From assembly GCA_973895155.1 (NCBI GenBank), contig OZ316898.1, positions 19,840,001 to 19,904,000 on the forward strand: a DNA stretch of 64,000 bases, written 5' to 3'. Shown here in pieces: positions 33,702 to 45,900 of the stretch. This DNA is from Marsupella aquatica (taxonomy: Eukaryota > Marchantiophyta). A program made the position numbers and the translations under genes. The notes below the pieces were generated by a model. That model searched no databases and had not been told where the DNA came from. It saw nothing but the letters and a program-made list of their open reading frames with translations. Position 1 is the stretch's first letter, and every line of letters begins with the position of its first letter.

Positions 33702-33790
33702 AGTGGTTGCCGGGGCTATGTATGTGGAACATGGTCACGCATGGGTATGAAGGCATGGATAGTGGTTGCCGGGGCTATGTATGTGGAACA
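33702..33790. repeat. 59-bp period tandem duplication
   Basis: 'agtggttgccggggctatgt' occurs at 33702 and 33761. Confidence 0.9.
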
Positions 33791-34246
33791 CGTCAATTGC
33801 CATAAACTGTCTTCCCCCGCTTTGTGAAACATGGTCATACGTCACGTAGGTACCATGTAAAGCTGCATGTCTCTTTTATACAATGTAGATTTGGCAGAAC
33901 TGATAGAAACACGGTTTCAGAAACCGTCACTTCATTGATAAGTAGCTTGATTACAAATCCGTACGTAGATTGATTACAAAAATCCATGAGTCTACAACCT
34001 TCCAGACGGTTAAACTAGCAACGATGAGAAAATAACAACCTTCCAGACGGCTAAACTTCCTCGGGAGCTGGCAAAGCGAGCCCAAGGACCATAACTGTAG
34101 GAACCATCGACGAGACAACTCAGTTTCCCTGTAAACTAGGGCTTCAAACTACGCCTCAAATTGCATTTGGAATTGGCATGTGCAGCGACGTAATCAACCA
34201 GCGGTTGAAACGACATTGCCACTACATCATACCATCAACACCCATT

Positions 34247-34612
34247 TCAACACCCTTTTGGAACAAAAGAAGGATCGACGCACAAGGCGATATATCTTTT
34301 GCCTTCCACCTCCGTCAGTTTCACTGCACTCATGAGGGCCGAGGTCAAGACCGCGCATATGCACTCCGGTGATGGATGCATCTTGTCGTGAACCATCTGT
34401 AGGGCCGCACAGCAGGGATCAGTCCGCTTAGGGTCCTGAGCCAGACCAATGCACCGAGTCAGTTGGCCCTCCATGTTTGTTACGGTTGATGCAGGACATG
34501 AGTTGGTCTGCTGAGCTCCAGCCCGGCCAACTTCAACACTCAGGAACACTACACAAACCGTAACCAAGGTGAGGACACACATGCGTAGAGACATTCCGTC
34601 GTTGGCGGCCAT
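34247..34612 (-). CDS. non-specific lipid transfer protein (8-cysteine motif)
   Basis: A 121-aa secreted protein. Residues 1-33 form a signal peptide with a long hydrophobic core (VLTLVTVCVVFL) and an AGA cleavage-like site. The mature part has the complete 8CM pattern: C39-X14-C54-X12-C67C68-X15-C84-X-C86-X24-C111-X9-C121, ending at the eighth cysteine. In this family four disulfides hold a four-helix cage that binds lipids, and the proteins act in cuticle and cell-wall assembly or defence. There is no C-terminal hydrophobic tail, so it is not a GPI-anchored LTPG as read. A start at the second methionine (residue 7) is possible. The gene appears intronless and stands alone. A TATATA phrase near 35043 is about 430 bases upstream. 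Confidence 0.9.
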   Translation of the reverse strand: MAANDGMSLRMCVLTLVTVCVVFLSVEVGRAGAQQTNSCPASTVTNMEGQLTRCIGLAQDPKRTDPCCAALQMVHDKMHPSPECICAVLTSALMSAVKLTEVEGKRYIALCVDPSFVPKGC

Positions 34613-36896
34613 AGTGATCGGAACTACCTAGTAGGTTCACTTGAACGTCGTGTACCGGTCGGCTAGGATGTGGATATGACCTGCACAATATGGAGACAAG
34701 TCAACACAAACCTGATCTCGCAGCGAAGAGGGGACAGTAGTGCTGTCACCATACCAGACAGATACTACACTGAAATAGAAATCCAGCATTCTGAGTATGA
34801 ATACCGTCTATTGAATCCACGCACGGAGAGTTGAACATCAATAGACTACTTGAAACGTGCAGCATGTCAATTCACATTCTCCAGAGGGGATACAGGAACA
34901 GCTGAAGAGAGTACTTTCACCATTCAGCTGAGCTCTCTGCCAGTGCAAAACCAAGCATCATACCTTGCAGCGCGAAAACTTCGGGACGGCGGGATATGTT
35001 GCGATTGCGCTCACTGTGAAAATTTGGCAGCAACGGACGAGAATATATAGCTCAGCAGAGACATGTGCGACTCCACTTGCTGACGATTGACTTCAGTCTT
35101 CATGAATGACTGTTGCTGAAGACTGGATGGCGGTCAATTCCATGAAGGCTAGTGGCGTACTGGCGTGGCTGATCGATTTAATTCAATCATTAATATCTGG
35201 ATCCACCCAATGTACTGTACGGGTAATGTGAAATATTTGAGTCGTGTGCTTTATGGTGCAAGCTATCCAGCTTTCCGGCAACCGCATTCCTGGTTAGAAG
35301 CCACTTGTATTCTTTTAAGTTGTAGAAACCATAGGGTTGACAGGGCGCTACGTACGCTGATTCAGCGAGACGAGAGTTTTTAGAAACCAAAGGGTTGACA
35401 GGGTGCTAGCTGATTCTTCGAGACGAGTCACATTCGGACTGTGAGACTGTCCGTCTGCTGCTCGCGAAACCTGAGCAATTATCACTTTTCCTCTGTGGCA
35501 AAACATTCGTCTGATAATAATAAACCCCACTTTGGATGTATCCGTTATCGGGTCCGTTGTACAACTATTTTGCCGAAAATCTTTCACGTGTGAAAATTGA
35601 GTAGGGGAGCCATTAGAGATTCTGATATTCATATTTCACAGCCATTTGCCAATTTGGAAGTTAGGCCAGCACAGGACGAGTGAACTCCACTGAATCAGAC
35701 ATTAAGACCGGTCTCTCCTATTGAACTACCGTACCCTCTTTGGCAGCTGCACACTAATGATCCTCCCCGTCTGTGGTCGAGCCCAAATTTCTAGACCTGC
35801 CCAAGTGCCAAAACTATAATTCTGGTTGGTGACGGGTGAGTACTCAATTGAATGAGCCATGATGAAAGGTGTAAAGTCCCTGATAAACAACGTCGAGCGC
35901 AGAATCTATCTGCTACCATTTGCACCGCTTGATTCGCTTCACATCTGGTACATTAGTGAGCAATTCAGCAATCTGTAGGACACGAATTAAAGAAACAACA
36001 ACCTTCAAAAACGTGGCGCTCTTCACGTACAATAGTACTGTGATGGCTTGGACAGTTGGACGATCGCGACAACACCACTACACGTCTACACGTCTACACC
36101 AGGCACTGACGATGGCAGGCGAGCTGCGAGCAACAGAACAATTCTGCATTTCTGCTGTCCAAGTTCCACTCCTCAGAGGCTCAGACGACTAGACCATAAT
36201 GAAACAACGCACCTACCCAGTTATGATCATTTACTTCTTCTCGAAAGCAGTGTTTATCAGTCAATATAAGAACGCATGCCAAACATAAACGCCTGGCTAC
36301 GCGTCAATCAGTCAATGGGAATCACCCGGGGAGCTTGTGATCAATGTAGAGGAGTACTCCAGAGTCCAGACAGTGGCTTACTGCGTGTGAGAGAGAGAGA
36401 GAGAGACAGACAGACCTGAGTCACCTGACCGAATGCCAGAGCCCAGAGAAATGTTTAACAAACTCGACGACCCATAGAACAGCAATTGAACACATCGCTC
36501 TGAAGATCGAGCCGCCATGTGCTGTCTGTTCGTTGAATGCAGAATATATAGCTCGAAAGATAATGAAAGAAGGCTGCCATAGTGCCATGGTTGTTGTATT
36601 ATTATGATTCAGGATTATTTCGTCATGGCAGGACTCAGGTAGCAGCTTCATCCCGAATAGTTAGCCACTTTAAAATTGTCCAACTCACAGAAAGGTTCGT
36701 CTACAGCACTAGAGCATCCCCCCAAAAAGACCTACAGTAGATCCCTGACTAAATATAATGACCTTAATTTTCCACCCGACCAAGTGACCAACTGTACTTC
36801 TGAGTTTTTTTTTAGAACGGTCGTTCTAGCTGTTTTGTCCTGTAGAAAATTATGTGAACAGTCATTGGCTCTTCATGAGTTGAATTCTATAATACG
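34613..36896. other. non-coding stretch between the lipid transfer protein and the inverted-repeat element
   Basis: I see no gene. It contains an imperfect tandem duplication (about 35325-35427, 'agaaacca.agggttgacagg') and a (GA)n run near 36388-36405. Confidence 0.45.
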
Positions 36897-36924
36897 AGCT
36901 CAATACCCGTGCGTTGCACAAAAG
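36897..36924 (+). repeat. left 28-bp terminal inverted repeat
   Basis: Perfect inverse of 41141-41168. Confidence 0.95.
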
Positions 36925-37155
36925 AAGTTGTGTCGACCAAGATGTTGTTGAGAAAAAAAAGATGTCGTGTAAACCAAGAGGTCGTGGAGAGAAAAATGAC
37001 GTGTCGGCCAAGAGGTGATTGAGAGAAAAAAAGTCGTTGAGAAAAAAAAGATGTCATGTTAGCCAAGAGGTCGTTGAAAAAAAAGTTGTCATGTTGGCCA
37101 AGATGTCGTTGAAAAAAAATGTCGTGTCGGCAAAGATATCATTGAGAGAAAAATA
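36925..37155. repeat. left subterminal repeat array
   Basis: About six degenerate copies of a 'agatgtcgtgttggccaaga' plus 'ggtcgttgagaga-aaaa' unit. Confidence 0.85.
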
Positions 37156-39121
37156 GAATTATTTATATATGAATAGATTTATATAAAATTTGATTAATTT
37201 TTTCATTGTGACAGGTATGGGAAGGTTAAAGGGTAGTTTGGGCATTTTTAAAAGGGGTGTATGGATAGGTCGAACAGTGTGGAAAAAATTAAGTTTTGTT
37301 AAACATTCAAGATTGATTGTCACTTTTTTTAGTTTGTAAAGGGACCGGATCAGGATTATAGTGGTACATGGTAAAAGGAGGTCTCCATGATACGTCTCCA
37401 TGATACTCTTGCATTGCTAGAGACCCTCCTTATTTTCTTATTAAATTCATTTTGTGCTTGGAAACATTGCTCTCCATTTTCATTCCCAAAAGAAATCATT
37501 TTTTCATGTTTTTCATTTTTGGGATATTGCAAATTTGAATGACTATTAGCATTATTATATTTTGCACTATTGTAATACTTGCAATAATATATAATATTAT
37601 ATATTATGTACTTTTGTATTTCATGTGTATACCTCCTTCATACTCATGCATGTACATTCACTCTCTTGTTTTGTGTGCCCCGTTGGTTCTAGCATTGGCT
37701 CCCTACTTTTGTGTCTCCCATTTGATTCCCGGTTTGTTTGGAATGTATTTATTATTTTTTGTTGCACACTAAATTTAATACAACCTTTATTCCTTCTCTT
37801 TGACATGATTAATATTTTTTGGACACTCTAAATTTGAATGACGACCACTTCATAAAAAGGCGCAACCTTGTATTATAGTTTAGGATGTTTTTTCTTGAAA
37901 TTGCTATATTTATTGCAGTCGTGAGGTGGGTTGTTGGCTTTTAGGGGAGACATAGTGATCTGCTCATCACACATGGCGAGGAGAAGTGGAACCAACGCAA
38001 CATGGTTATATTGTTATTGTGTTTACAGCAGTATGAGTTGCCCTAACATTTAGGGCCAACTCACATGTAGTTGGCCCTAAGGAATACTGCCCTTAGAATG
38101 GAGGCAGTTCAGGATTCTGCTTGATTTTGGTAACAACTAAATAAATTCACCGAAGGCCTTTTGCTCAACATCTGTAATATGTGTTTTTGTTTTATTTACC
38201 ACTCTAGGGTTGGGACCTGCAAGGGCTGGAACGTTTCCGGCCTTTGCCCTTGGGTCCCCATAAGACCTGCCGTGAGGCCTGCATACAGAGGGGCTTATGG
38301 CATGGGAGAATCACGAATTAAGAGAATGACACGTCTCAATTTAAGGCTCACATTCAGTAGTGCAGACTACATGCGAGTTGGCTCTTAGTTTATGATGAGT
38401 GATGGTGAGGTTCTTCCCACAGTTGAGAACATAGTCCAATTATGGTAAGAGCATTGGCTTGGGTGGAAGAGATCCTGGCCACTAAGTGTGCATAATGACA
38501 AAGTAAACGGAAATGACTAAATTTAAAGACCAAGGGTGACGTAAACAGTGAAAACAGATTTTCCAAAACAATTTAAAGGGGTTCCCCCCAATTTTAAATC
38601 GCCAGATTAGTCAGGTAAAGCTCTCATTTATATTGTAGGACATTGTAGAGATGGAGGGTTGGAGAGTAGGCTTGGTAGATGAAGTCATAAATGATCACAC
38701 AAATAACCAAGTGCCATTTTGTACGCGTAATTCCAATTCCCCAACTCTCCAGCGAGGGAAAACTAATAAAGCATGTGTGAGGTTCAGCTCTCATCTAGTC
38801 GTCTACATTGTAGAACATGGTAGACATGGAGAGTTGGCTCGGTAGATGGAGTCATAAATGAACACATAAATCACCAGGTGTTATACTTTGTGACAGAGTT
38901 TTTCAGGTCCCTCCCAAAACTATTCACTTTTAAAATTCTGGGTCCCTGGGCTGTTGTCATAGTTTAGCCTCCCAACTTGAAAACTGGAAAAACGGCTTCC
39001 ATCATGAATATCTTGGGAATATTACACGCATATACATTTCTTCTATGCATATTAATGTTAGCAGAATTTCTTAGTGCATAGTATTTGATCTGGATTAAAG
39101 AACTTCATTAAAACTGGATTT

Positions 39122-39275
39122 CTTTTATCATTGGTGTACATTGGACCACTTTAATATATTCTTCTAGAATTTTTTTATCATTGGTGTACATTGGACCAAT
39201 TAAATATATTCTTCTAAATTTTTTTTATCATTGGTGTACATTGGTCCAGGACCACTTAAATATATTCTTCTAGGA
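39122..39275. repeat. 50-bp tandem repeat, three copies
   Basis: 'ttttatcattggtgtacatt' at 50-bp spacing, each followed by 'aatatattcttcta'. Lies in the interior of the inverted-repeat element. Confidence 0.95.
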
Positions 39276-40064
39276 GTGATAATTGTACATTCGGAGGATA
39301 AAATTGGAAATTTGGGCACCATATTGTGAACATTATCTTACAATTAACTTCTATAATACAAGGTTGAGATTTTTTATGCCATGATCATCATTCAAAAATA
39401 CAGTGCCAAGAAAAGAAGTAATCAATAAAGAGAAGGGTTAAAACCCAAAGCAAATTAAATATAGAGTGAACCAAAAAGTAGAGGAAATCGTTTCACACAA
39501 TCAATTGGTGGACACGCAAAACGAAAAATGTAACTAACCCTGTTGCATGCACTTTTCACACAAAACAGAATCTAATGGTGGAAACAAAAGACAAAAAAGA
39601 TACCTAACCGTGTTGAATGCAAGAGTATCATAAGTCACTATATACCATATCCTCTAAAAATGGATATAGTATTATTTAGAACTCAAGAAAAAATGGGAAC
39701 AATATTAGGTCTTAAATACAAATTTGTTTTTCTGCAAGGATCCATCCATATCTCTATTAATTTCAATTACCTTTGCCCAAGCTGCCCATAGCCTACCCAA
39801 ACCCAACCAAGAAAAAAAATTAATTGAAAATTAATTATTGAAGACTTAAATAATTGGATAATAACTTTAAATTTTTGAAAATTCTTGGGTATAAATAATA
39901 TATATCATATTAATTTCTCTAAAAATTTCAAAGAAAACATATTTTTCTGTCACTTGGTTGTGCTTGGACTCTATGTTGTGGCGACTATTATCTCAGTCTC
40001 CAATTTCTATGTGCAGTGCACGAGTTGTTGCACACCACCACAACAACTCTACCTTGCCTTGACA

Positions 40065-41140
40065 TATTTTTCTCACGACAATTTTTTCTCACCCTCCACA
40101 TCGTTTAGGTCCTTGATTTTGTTTCTCTCTTCGATATGTTTTCTCACCTGACTCGACATCTTTTCTCACCACAACATCTTTTTCTCACCCTCGACATATT
40201 TTCTCTCCTCAACGTCTTTTTCTCACGGCCTCGCCATGTTTTTCTCTCCTTGACATATTTTCTTCACCTTGACTTCTTTGTCTCACCTCAACATCTCTTT
40301 TTCTCATTGACATTTGTTTTCACCTCGACATCTGACCTGTTTCTCACCTTCACATTTTTATCTCACCAGAACATCTTTCCCTCACCCTTGACATCTTTTC
40401 CTCATCTTCACATATTTTTCTCATATGGCCATCTTTTCTCTCCTTGACATAGTTTTTTCTCTATTTCTTTTTCTTAGCTCAACATCTTTTTTTCTCATCA
40501 ACATCTTTGTTCACCTCAACATTTTTTTTCTCACCTCAACATTTCTCTCTTTGACATCTTTTTCTCACTTCAACTTCTTTTTCTCACCTCAACATCTATT
40601 TTCACTTAGACATCTTTTTCTCCCCACACCATCTTTTGTGCAACATTTGTCTTTAACGTCTTTGTTACTTAACGACAACTTTTCTCTTAATGACATCTTG
40701 GGCAACATGGCATTTCTTTTCGTCAGGACATATTGGGTGCCACAACATCTTATTTCTTAACAATATCTTGGTTGACACGATATCTTTTGTCTTAAGGACA
40801 TCTTGGGTGACATAATATCATTTTTCTTTAGTACATCTTGGGTGTCACAACATCTTTTTTCTTCACAACATCTTGGGTGACACAATATTGTTTTTCTTTA
40901 TTAATGACACATTGGGCGACACAACATTTTTTTGTCATGACATCTTCAGCTGGGCGACAAGACATTTTCTTTCTTAACGACATCTTGGGCGACACCACAT
41001 TTTTTTCTTAACGGCATCTTGGGCGACACAAGATATTTTTTCTTAACGACATCTTGGGCGACACAACATCTTTTTGTCTTAAGTACATCTTAGAGGACAC
41101 GACATCTTTTTCCTTAACGACATCTTGGGCGACACGACAT
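40065..41140. repeat. right subterminal repeat array
   Basis: Dozens of degenerate 'ttttctcacctcgacatct' units that grade into 'tcttaacgacatcttgggcgacacgacatc' units near the right end. The latter are the inverse of the left array. Long F/L/S-rich open frames here (40136-40760) are a by-product of the repeats. Confidence 0.9.
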
Positions 41141-41168
41141 CTTTTGTGCAACGCACGGGTATTGAGCT
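41141..41168 (-). repeat. right 28-bp terminal inverted repeat
   Basis: Perfect inverse of 36897-36924. Ends with GAGCT, followed by AGTCTATATATTAAG. Confidence 0.95.
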
Positions 41169-41174
41169 AGTCTA

Positions 41175-41580
41175 TATATTAAGAGGATGGGTTGGGACAT
41201 TTACACACGACAGCCCAAACCTATTCATGTCATCAACAACCAGACTCACCTCACCACTGAAGTAACTCTGCATTGAACCACTTCTCGGGAACCACTTCAA
41301 GTAACTATTAAATAATACAAACTAAGCAAACTAATCATGGTTCAAAATAGCCACCAAATAGCAAAAATTTCATGCTGGGCTAATTTAAGTAGCAGATCCC
41401 TGCTCAGCTGATTAGCACACCATATGGTGACTGTACGGTGTTTTGGAATCTACATAGTAAGGGGTTCGGTTGAGACATATATAAACGACACCCCAACCAG
41501 ATCCATGTCATCAGAAAAATAACTCACGTCACCAGTTATGTAACTATGCATTGAACCAGTTCCCCAAACACTCTCAGAAG
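41175..41580. repeat. two diverged copies of a repeat of about 130 bp
   Basis: About 41175-41300 and 41450-41565 share 'gggtt.ggttgagacat', 'acgacaccccaacc', 'tccatgtcatca', 'actcacgtcacca' and 'gtaactatgcattgaacca'-like segments. They probably belong to a further decayed repeat family. Confidence 0.65.
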
Positions 41581-42292
41581 CCAGTTGACTTCCCCAAACA
41601 AAGAAAAACACTCTCAGAAACACAAGACAAGTTCATCCAAAAGCCAAGAATTATTAATCAAGACATAGGGGCTGAATGAAACTCTTGGTATGTAACAAAT
41701 GTGGTGAATGTTTTTACAAAGAGAGGTTTTGGTCAATACTACTCCAATGTTTATACAACTGTCACTTGATCTTCACTACTTCAAAAATGGTAACCACTTT
41801 TGTAAACTTCATACGAGCAAAGCTCAATAAAACAGCTTCTTTCCCAATTGAAAGGCAGAGTGTTTCAGTGTTCCTAAGCCTCCCCTTATATACTGTTGGA
41901 AAATTATCTATTGTAAGTGTGAATACTAACAAGCCCGATTTCTGTACCTTGCACAATTGTGGTTGCAAAAGTGTTTCCATTGTGCAAGCTCATGATGTCA
42001 AATTGGAAGTTTTTGTTGTGTTTTGATGCAGTATATTGTCACCATGAAAAATGGGTCAAGGTGGAAGATGGTCGAACCCATCCCCTTCTTACATAGATCT
42101 AAGAGTTTAAGTATTTCCATCTCATTTATGTTGTTAATACAAAAAATCACCCAAGCAAACAACCTACATGCAGAAAGGATCAAAGAGAAAGCATGAGTTC
42201 TGCATCCAATGGCCAGTAGGAGGAGGCAAATGATGCATGGATAGGGCAGAAAATAGAAGAAAAAAGGGTGAAAGAGCTGCTTGGATGGGGGT

Positions 42293-42318
42293 TGGGGGAG
42301 GGGGGGGGGGGGGGAAGG
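42293..42318. repeat. G-rich homopolymer-like tract
   Basis: Nearly pure G run, with telomere-like 'ggggttaggg' phrases 100 bases later (42405-42428), too few to be a telomeric array. Confidence 0.8.
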
Positions 42319-42948
42319 GGGTACAAAAAATTTGCGCCAAGGTCAACATGCCTAGAAGGTTGTGAGAAAAGAGTGCTGATATGAGTTGCACAGGTGGGGA
42401 GGAGAGGGGTTAGGGTGGGGTTAGGGTTTCATAGTTGGGGTTACAAAATTAGGATTGCAGGGGTTTGAGGAAAGGACAAAGATCACAGTATTCATTAAAA
42501 CTGGAAATTTAAAAGTCCAGATTGTGATCCTCAAATTTACATTCTTGTCTCTAAAAAGTCCATTAATTTTGCTCCAAATAAACAATTTTTCAAGACTAAA
42601 TATACACTCTTTTTGGTTTAAAATTACACTTTTGCACTCCAAATTTGATTTTAATCAATTAATCATAATACAGAAATTATTAATATTAATTGTATTTGAA
42701 ATTAAATAGATAAGTGACAAACATGTATCATTTGGTCAAAAACTCATGATTAAATTCAAAGTGAGATTAATCATCTCATTTATCATAACATATATTCAAG
42801 GTTGGCTAGCCATTATGTCGATCCTACTCCAATGGTCAAGCTAGTGTAAAGTCCAAAGTAGTTCTATGACCTGTGAAATAGAAAAATGATTGCATGACTC
42901 CAATCTTGTGTCCTACAATGTACAGAAACATAATTAATCATCTAAAAT

Positions 42949-45900
42949 TTAAAATTCTATGCCTCCATGAATATGTCTACATGACTGATTTGAACAAGTG
43001 AGTCGCTCTCCATTTGGGTCATATAGTCTGTCACGAGTACAAGTGTCTTTGGGATAACGGTTTTTAAACTTAGAGGTGAGATCCCTAGTCTTTAGAACTT
43101 CCCAGACAAATCGGCGAGGATTTTCTCTGAAGGGACCTGCATAAGACTCGCCCAAACAGTTGTTGACCACATCTTTCATATCATCTTCGGTCAGGTTCTC
43201 AAATGTAGGGTAGGATTGTACCATATCCCTCACTTCCCAACATATCTCATCTCCAGTGACATCCAAGATGGTATACTCAATCTTGGAACGCCAAATCTTA
43301 CTTCCCCACTTATGGGAAAGTAAATCATAGATTGCAGCATTACTTTCACGGTCATCATTTATATTAACAAATGACCAAAGTGGATTGTTGACAGATATAT
43401 ATTGTCGGATGTCATAAGCCTTCCACAATTTTCTAAGGAATGGCCAAAGTATCTCTGGTAGAAAAGTGTCACTCTCGGCAATGTGTGAGAAGGGAGTTGG
43501 GAACAAACCACTATACTGTGGATTTGCAAAAGCCTTCACTAGAGAGTCATCAATAAGTAGAGTGTTTGTATCATCATACTTGTCTCCAAAACGACTCCAC
43601 ACCACACGCAAATCCTTCAACATAATATTTGCTTTCCCATCTGCTACGTCCGGTCTTTTTATGCCAGTATCAAAAGCATCTTCTTGTGTGAAAACAAATT
43701 TAAATTGCCTTCGCTCCTCTTCTTTGAAAATCAAATTCATCATTTCATTAGTTCTTGGCCTCCCCGCACAAGTCCACAATGCGACATCAAAACCTTTGAA
43801 AGCCACCTCCAAAAATTGGTGCAACCCTGGCCTTTCCACGTACATGAAATTGAATCCACCCCGTCTCCCCCAATGCACACCCCGCACAGTTGTTGTAGAT
43901 CTTAACGGTCCCGAGCTTTTTGTTTTGACGCAATCCCAACAAATTTTGTTCAGGTCCAAAATCAAGAGTTTTCTTCTTATATCAGAGTGCAATTTAGGAG
44001 TGAAATCTGCAAAGATCCAAATGAATCAAAATTATATCTAAAAGATATAAAAGAAGAACTTAGGGTCGAACCTGGATCGACCCGACCTAATGGGGAAAAC
44101 AAACATATCATTTTTGAATGTCAAAGCATTTTGATATATCAATGTAGAAGTACCTTGCTCAAATGCTTTGTCTTGGACCAGGGTACCGCTTGCTGAAGGT
44201 AGACCAATAATATCCTTCGATGGAAGAGATGCTATGACAAAACTTTGGTCTGTCCATATATGATTTCCAAACATAATATTTTAGATTATTGTGAAAAATA
44301 GAATAACGAAACCATAATATTAACCTCCACTACTAAATGACCCATATTCATCTATCATTTTATCACCTAGATCACTTTGGATATCAGAATTGACGCCAAT
44401 AGGAAGCTGCTCCACCAACGTTGGCGGCGCAAACACTGGACTCAATCTCAATTTGTCTATTATGTAATCAGGTTTGACCATTAACTTAGGCGCATCCTCC
44501 AACGTTTCTTTCAATCAAACTTTAGGTCCATTTCTCCAAATGAAATGAGTTGCATGACGGACTGTCTTCATATATCCTGTTCTACCTATCTCAGATCCAG
44601 ACTTTTGAGACAAGCGTAATATTATGGGGCTTCCGCTTGACATCCTTGTGAAGACCAATTTATTCCCTGACGAACAAAATTGAGGAGACTCGGAACAAGT
44701 TGAAGCACCTGTGTCTTCAGCTTCAACATTTGTTGTCTCTCCAAGTGAAAGGTTGTCTTCAATCGCTTCTGCAATACCAACTTGTAGGTCCGTGGTGGGT
44801 GTAGTGGCCCCAATATTCTGCCAACCTGCATCCAATGTGCACGATACCTGCGGTCTCTCAGGATGCAATTTTGATACTTCAGGGTTGAGAGGATTTGAGG
44901 GAGGGTCGCTCTCAGGGCGACCCGACATCACTATGTCGAGTTGAGGTAGCCCTTCAACACCGTAGGTAGTAATGCCAACCATTTCTGTTGCTCGAGCATC
45001 CCAATTTCCGCCAAAATCCTCCTCTACCATAGGACTTGAACCTCCATCATCATGCTGCAACTCACCATCCTCAAGGTCAACTCGCTGAGGGCCCGGTTGG
45101 GGGTTGTCCATAGGCCCGCAAAGAACACTTAGATGAGCTCTCCTAGGACCATGTACTCCCATCCGCTCTTTCATAAGGGAGGGAATCCTATTGCACAAAA
45201 CCCTTGCATATGCTTGGGTGAAATGGTGTTCTTGCAAAGTGTCTGAATAGACAAAACAATCTCGGTATGCCAACAAGGCCACCTTCAAAACCTGCCCTCC
45301 TGAAAAAAATCGAGGACAGTCTCCCCCTCACCGGAAAAACATTCAATAATATTTTTGAGCATGTGTCGGGGCTTGGCATGCGGATTGACAAATCCTCCTC
45401 GACTTTCGACCATCTCAAACATTGGAGCTTGCCGCAATAAATCTGCCATATCAAATGCGGGAGACTGCTCCTCTGTCTCATTCTCTTTTCCCTTGCTTTT
45501 CTCTTGCTTGTCAGCCTTCACTTCAATATTGAAATCACAGTCAACATCGGGGTGAAAACTAAATTTTGAATTGAACTCTGGCTTAAACAATTGATTCCAA
45601 TCAAAATTGTCTTCACCTGTAATTCCAGCAAAAATGACCTGCTCAATCGCTCCTGTAAAAATTAAGCCCTGCGGATTTGGGCGATTTTCCCGATCATAAC
45701 TCCCGTATTCAACATGGATGGCCAAATGCTTTTCATGTCCTAATTTCCTTAGGGCACTTAAGATGTTGGCTGGAAGTGGCCCTGGATGAGTAGTCATGAC
45801 AACTACAATGGTTGTATTCCTTGGCAACTCCACAATATATTGGAGCAATACAAAAATTTCCGAATCTGTCCATTCATGTTGTCGTGCCCTACTAAAATCA

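Larger units (their letters stand above)
36897..41168. mobile_element. 4.27-kb non-autonomous element with 28-bp inverted ends
   Basis: The 28 bases at 36897-36924 (AGCTCAATACCCGTGCGTTG...) are repeated exactly in inverse at 41141-41168. Inside each end is an array of short repeats based on 'gatgtcgtgt.ggccaagaggtcgttgaga', again inverse to each other: about 235 bp on the left and about 1.1 kb on the right. The interior (37155-40064) is AT-rich and has no coding frame. No clear target duplication is visible. The right end finishes ...GAGCTAG after a GTGC-AAC-GCAC hairpin, so a pair of inverted Helitron-like 3' ends is an alternative reading. Confidence 0.7.

Noticed and set aside
40136-40760. 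Phe/Leu/Ser-rich ORFs of about 100 residues
   Set aside because: They arise from the 'ttttctcacctcaacatc' array of the inverted-repeat element's right arm.
41676-42026. 116-residue ORF with several cysteines
   Set aside because: An overlapping ORF on the other strand, no recognised domain, AT-rich repeat surroundings. Probably chance.
42400-42432. Telomere-like GGTTAGGG repeats
   Set aside because: Only two or three imperfect copies, not the plant TTTAGGG type, and in the middle of repeat-rich DNA.
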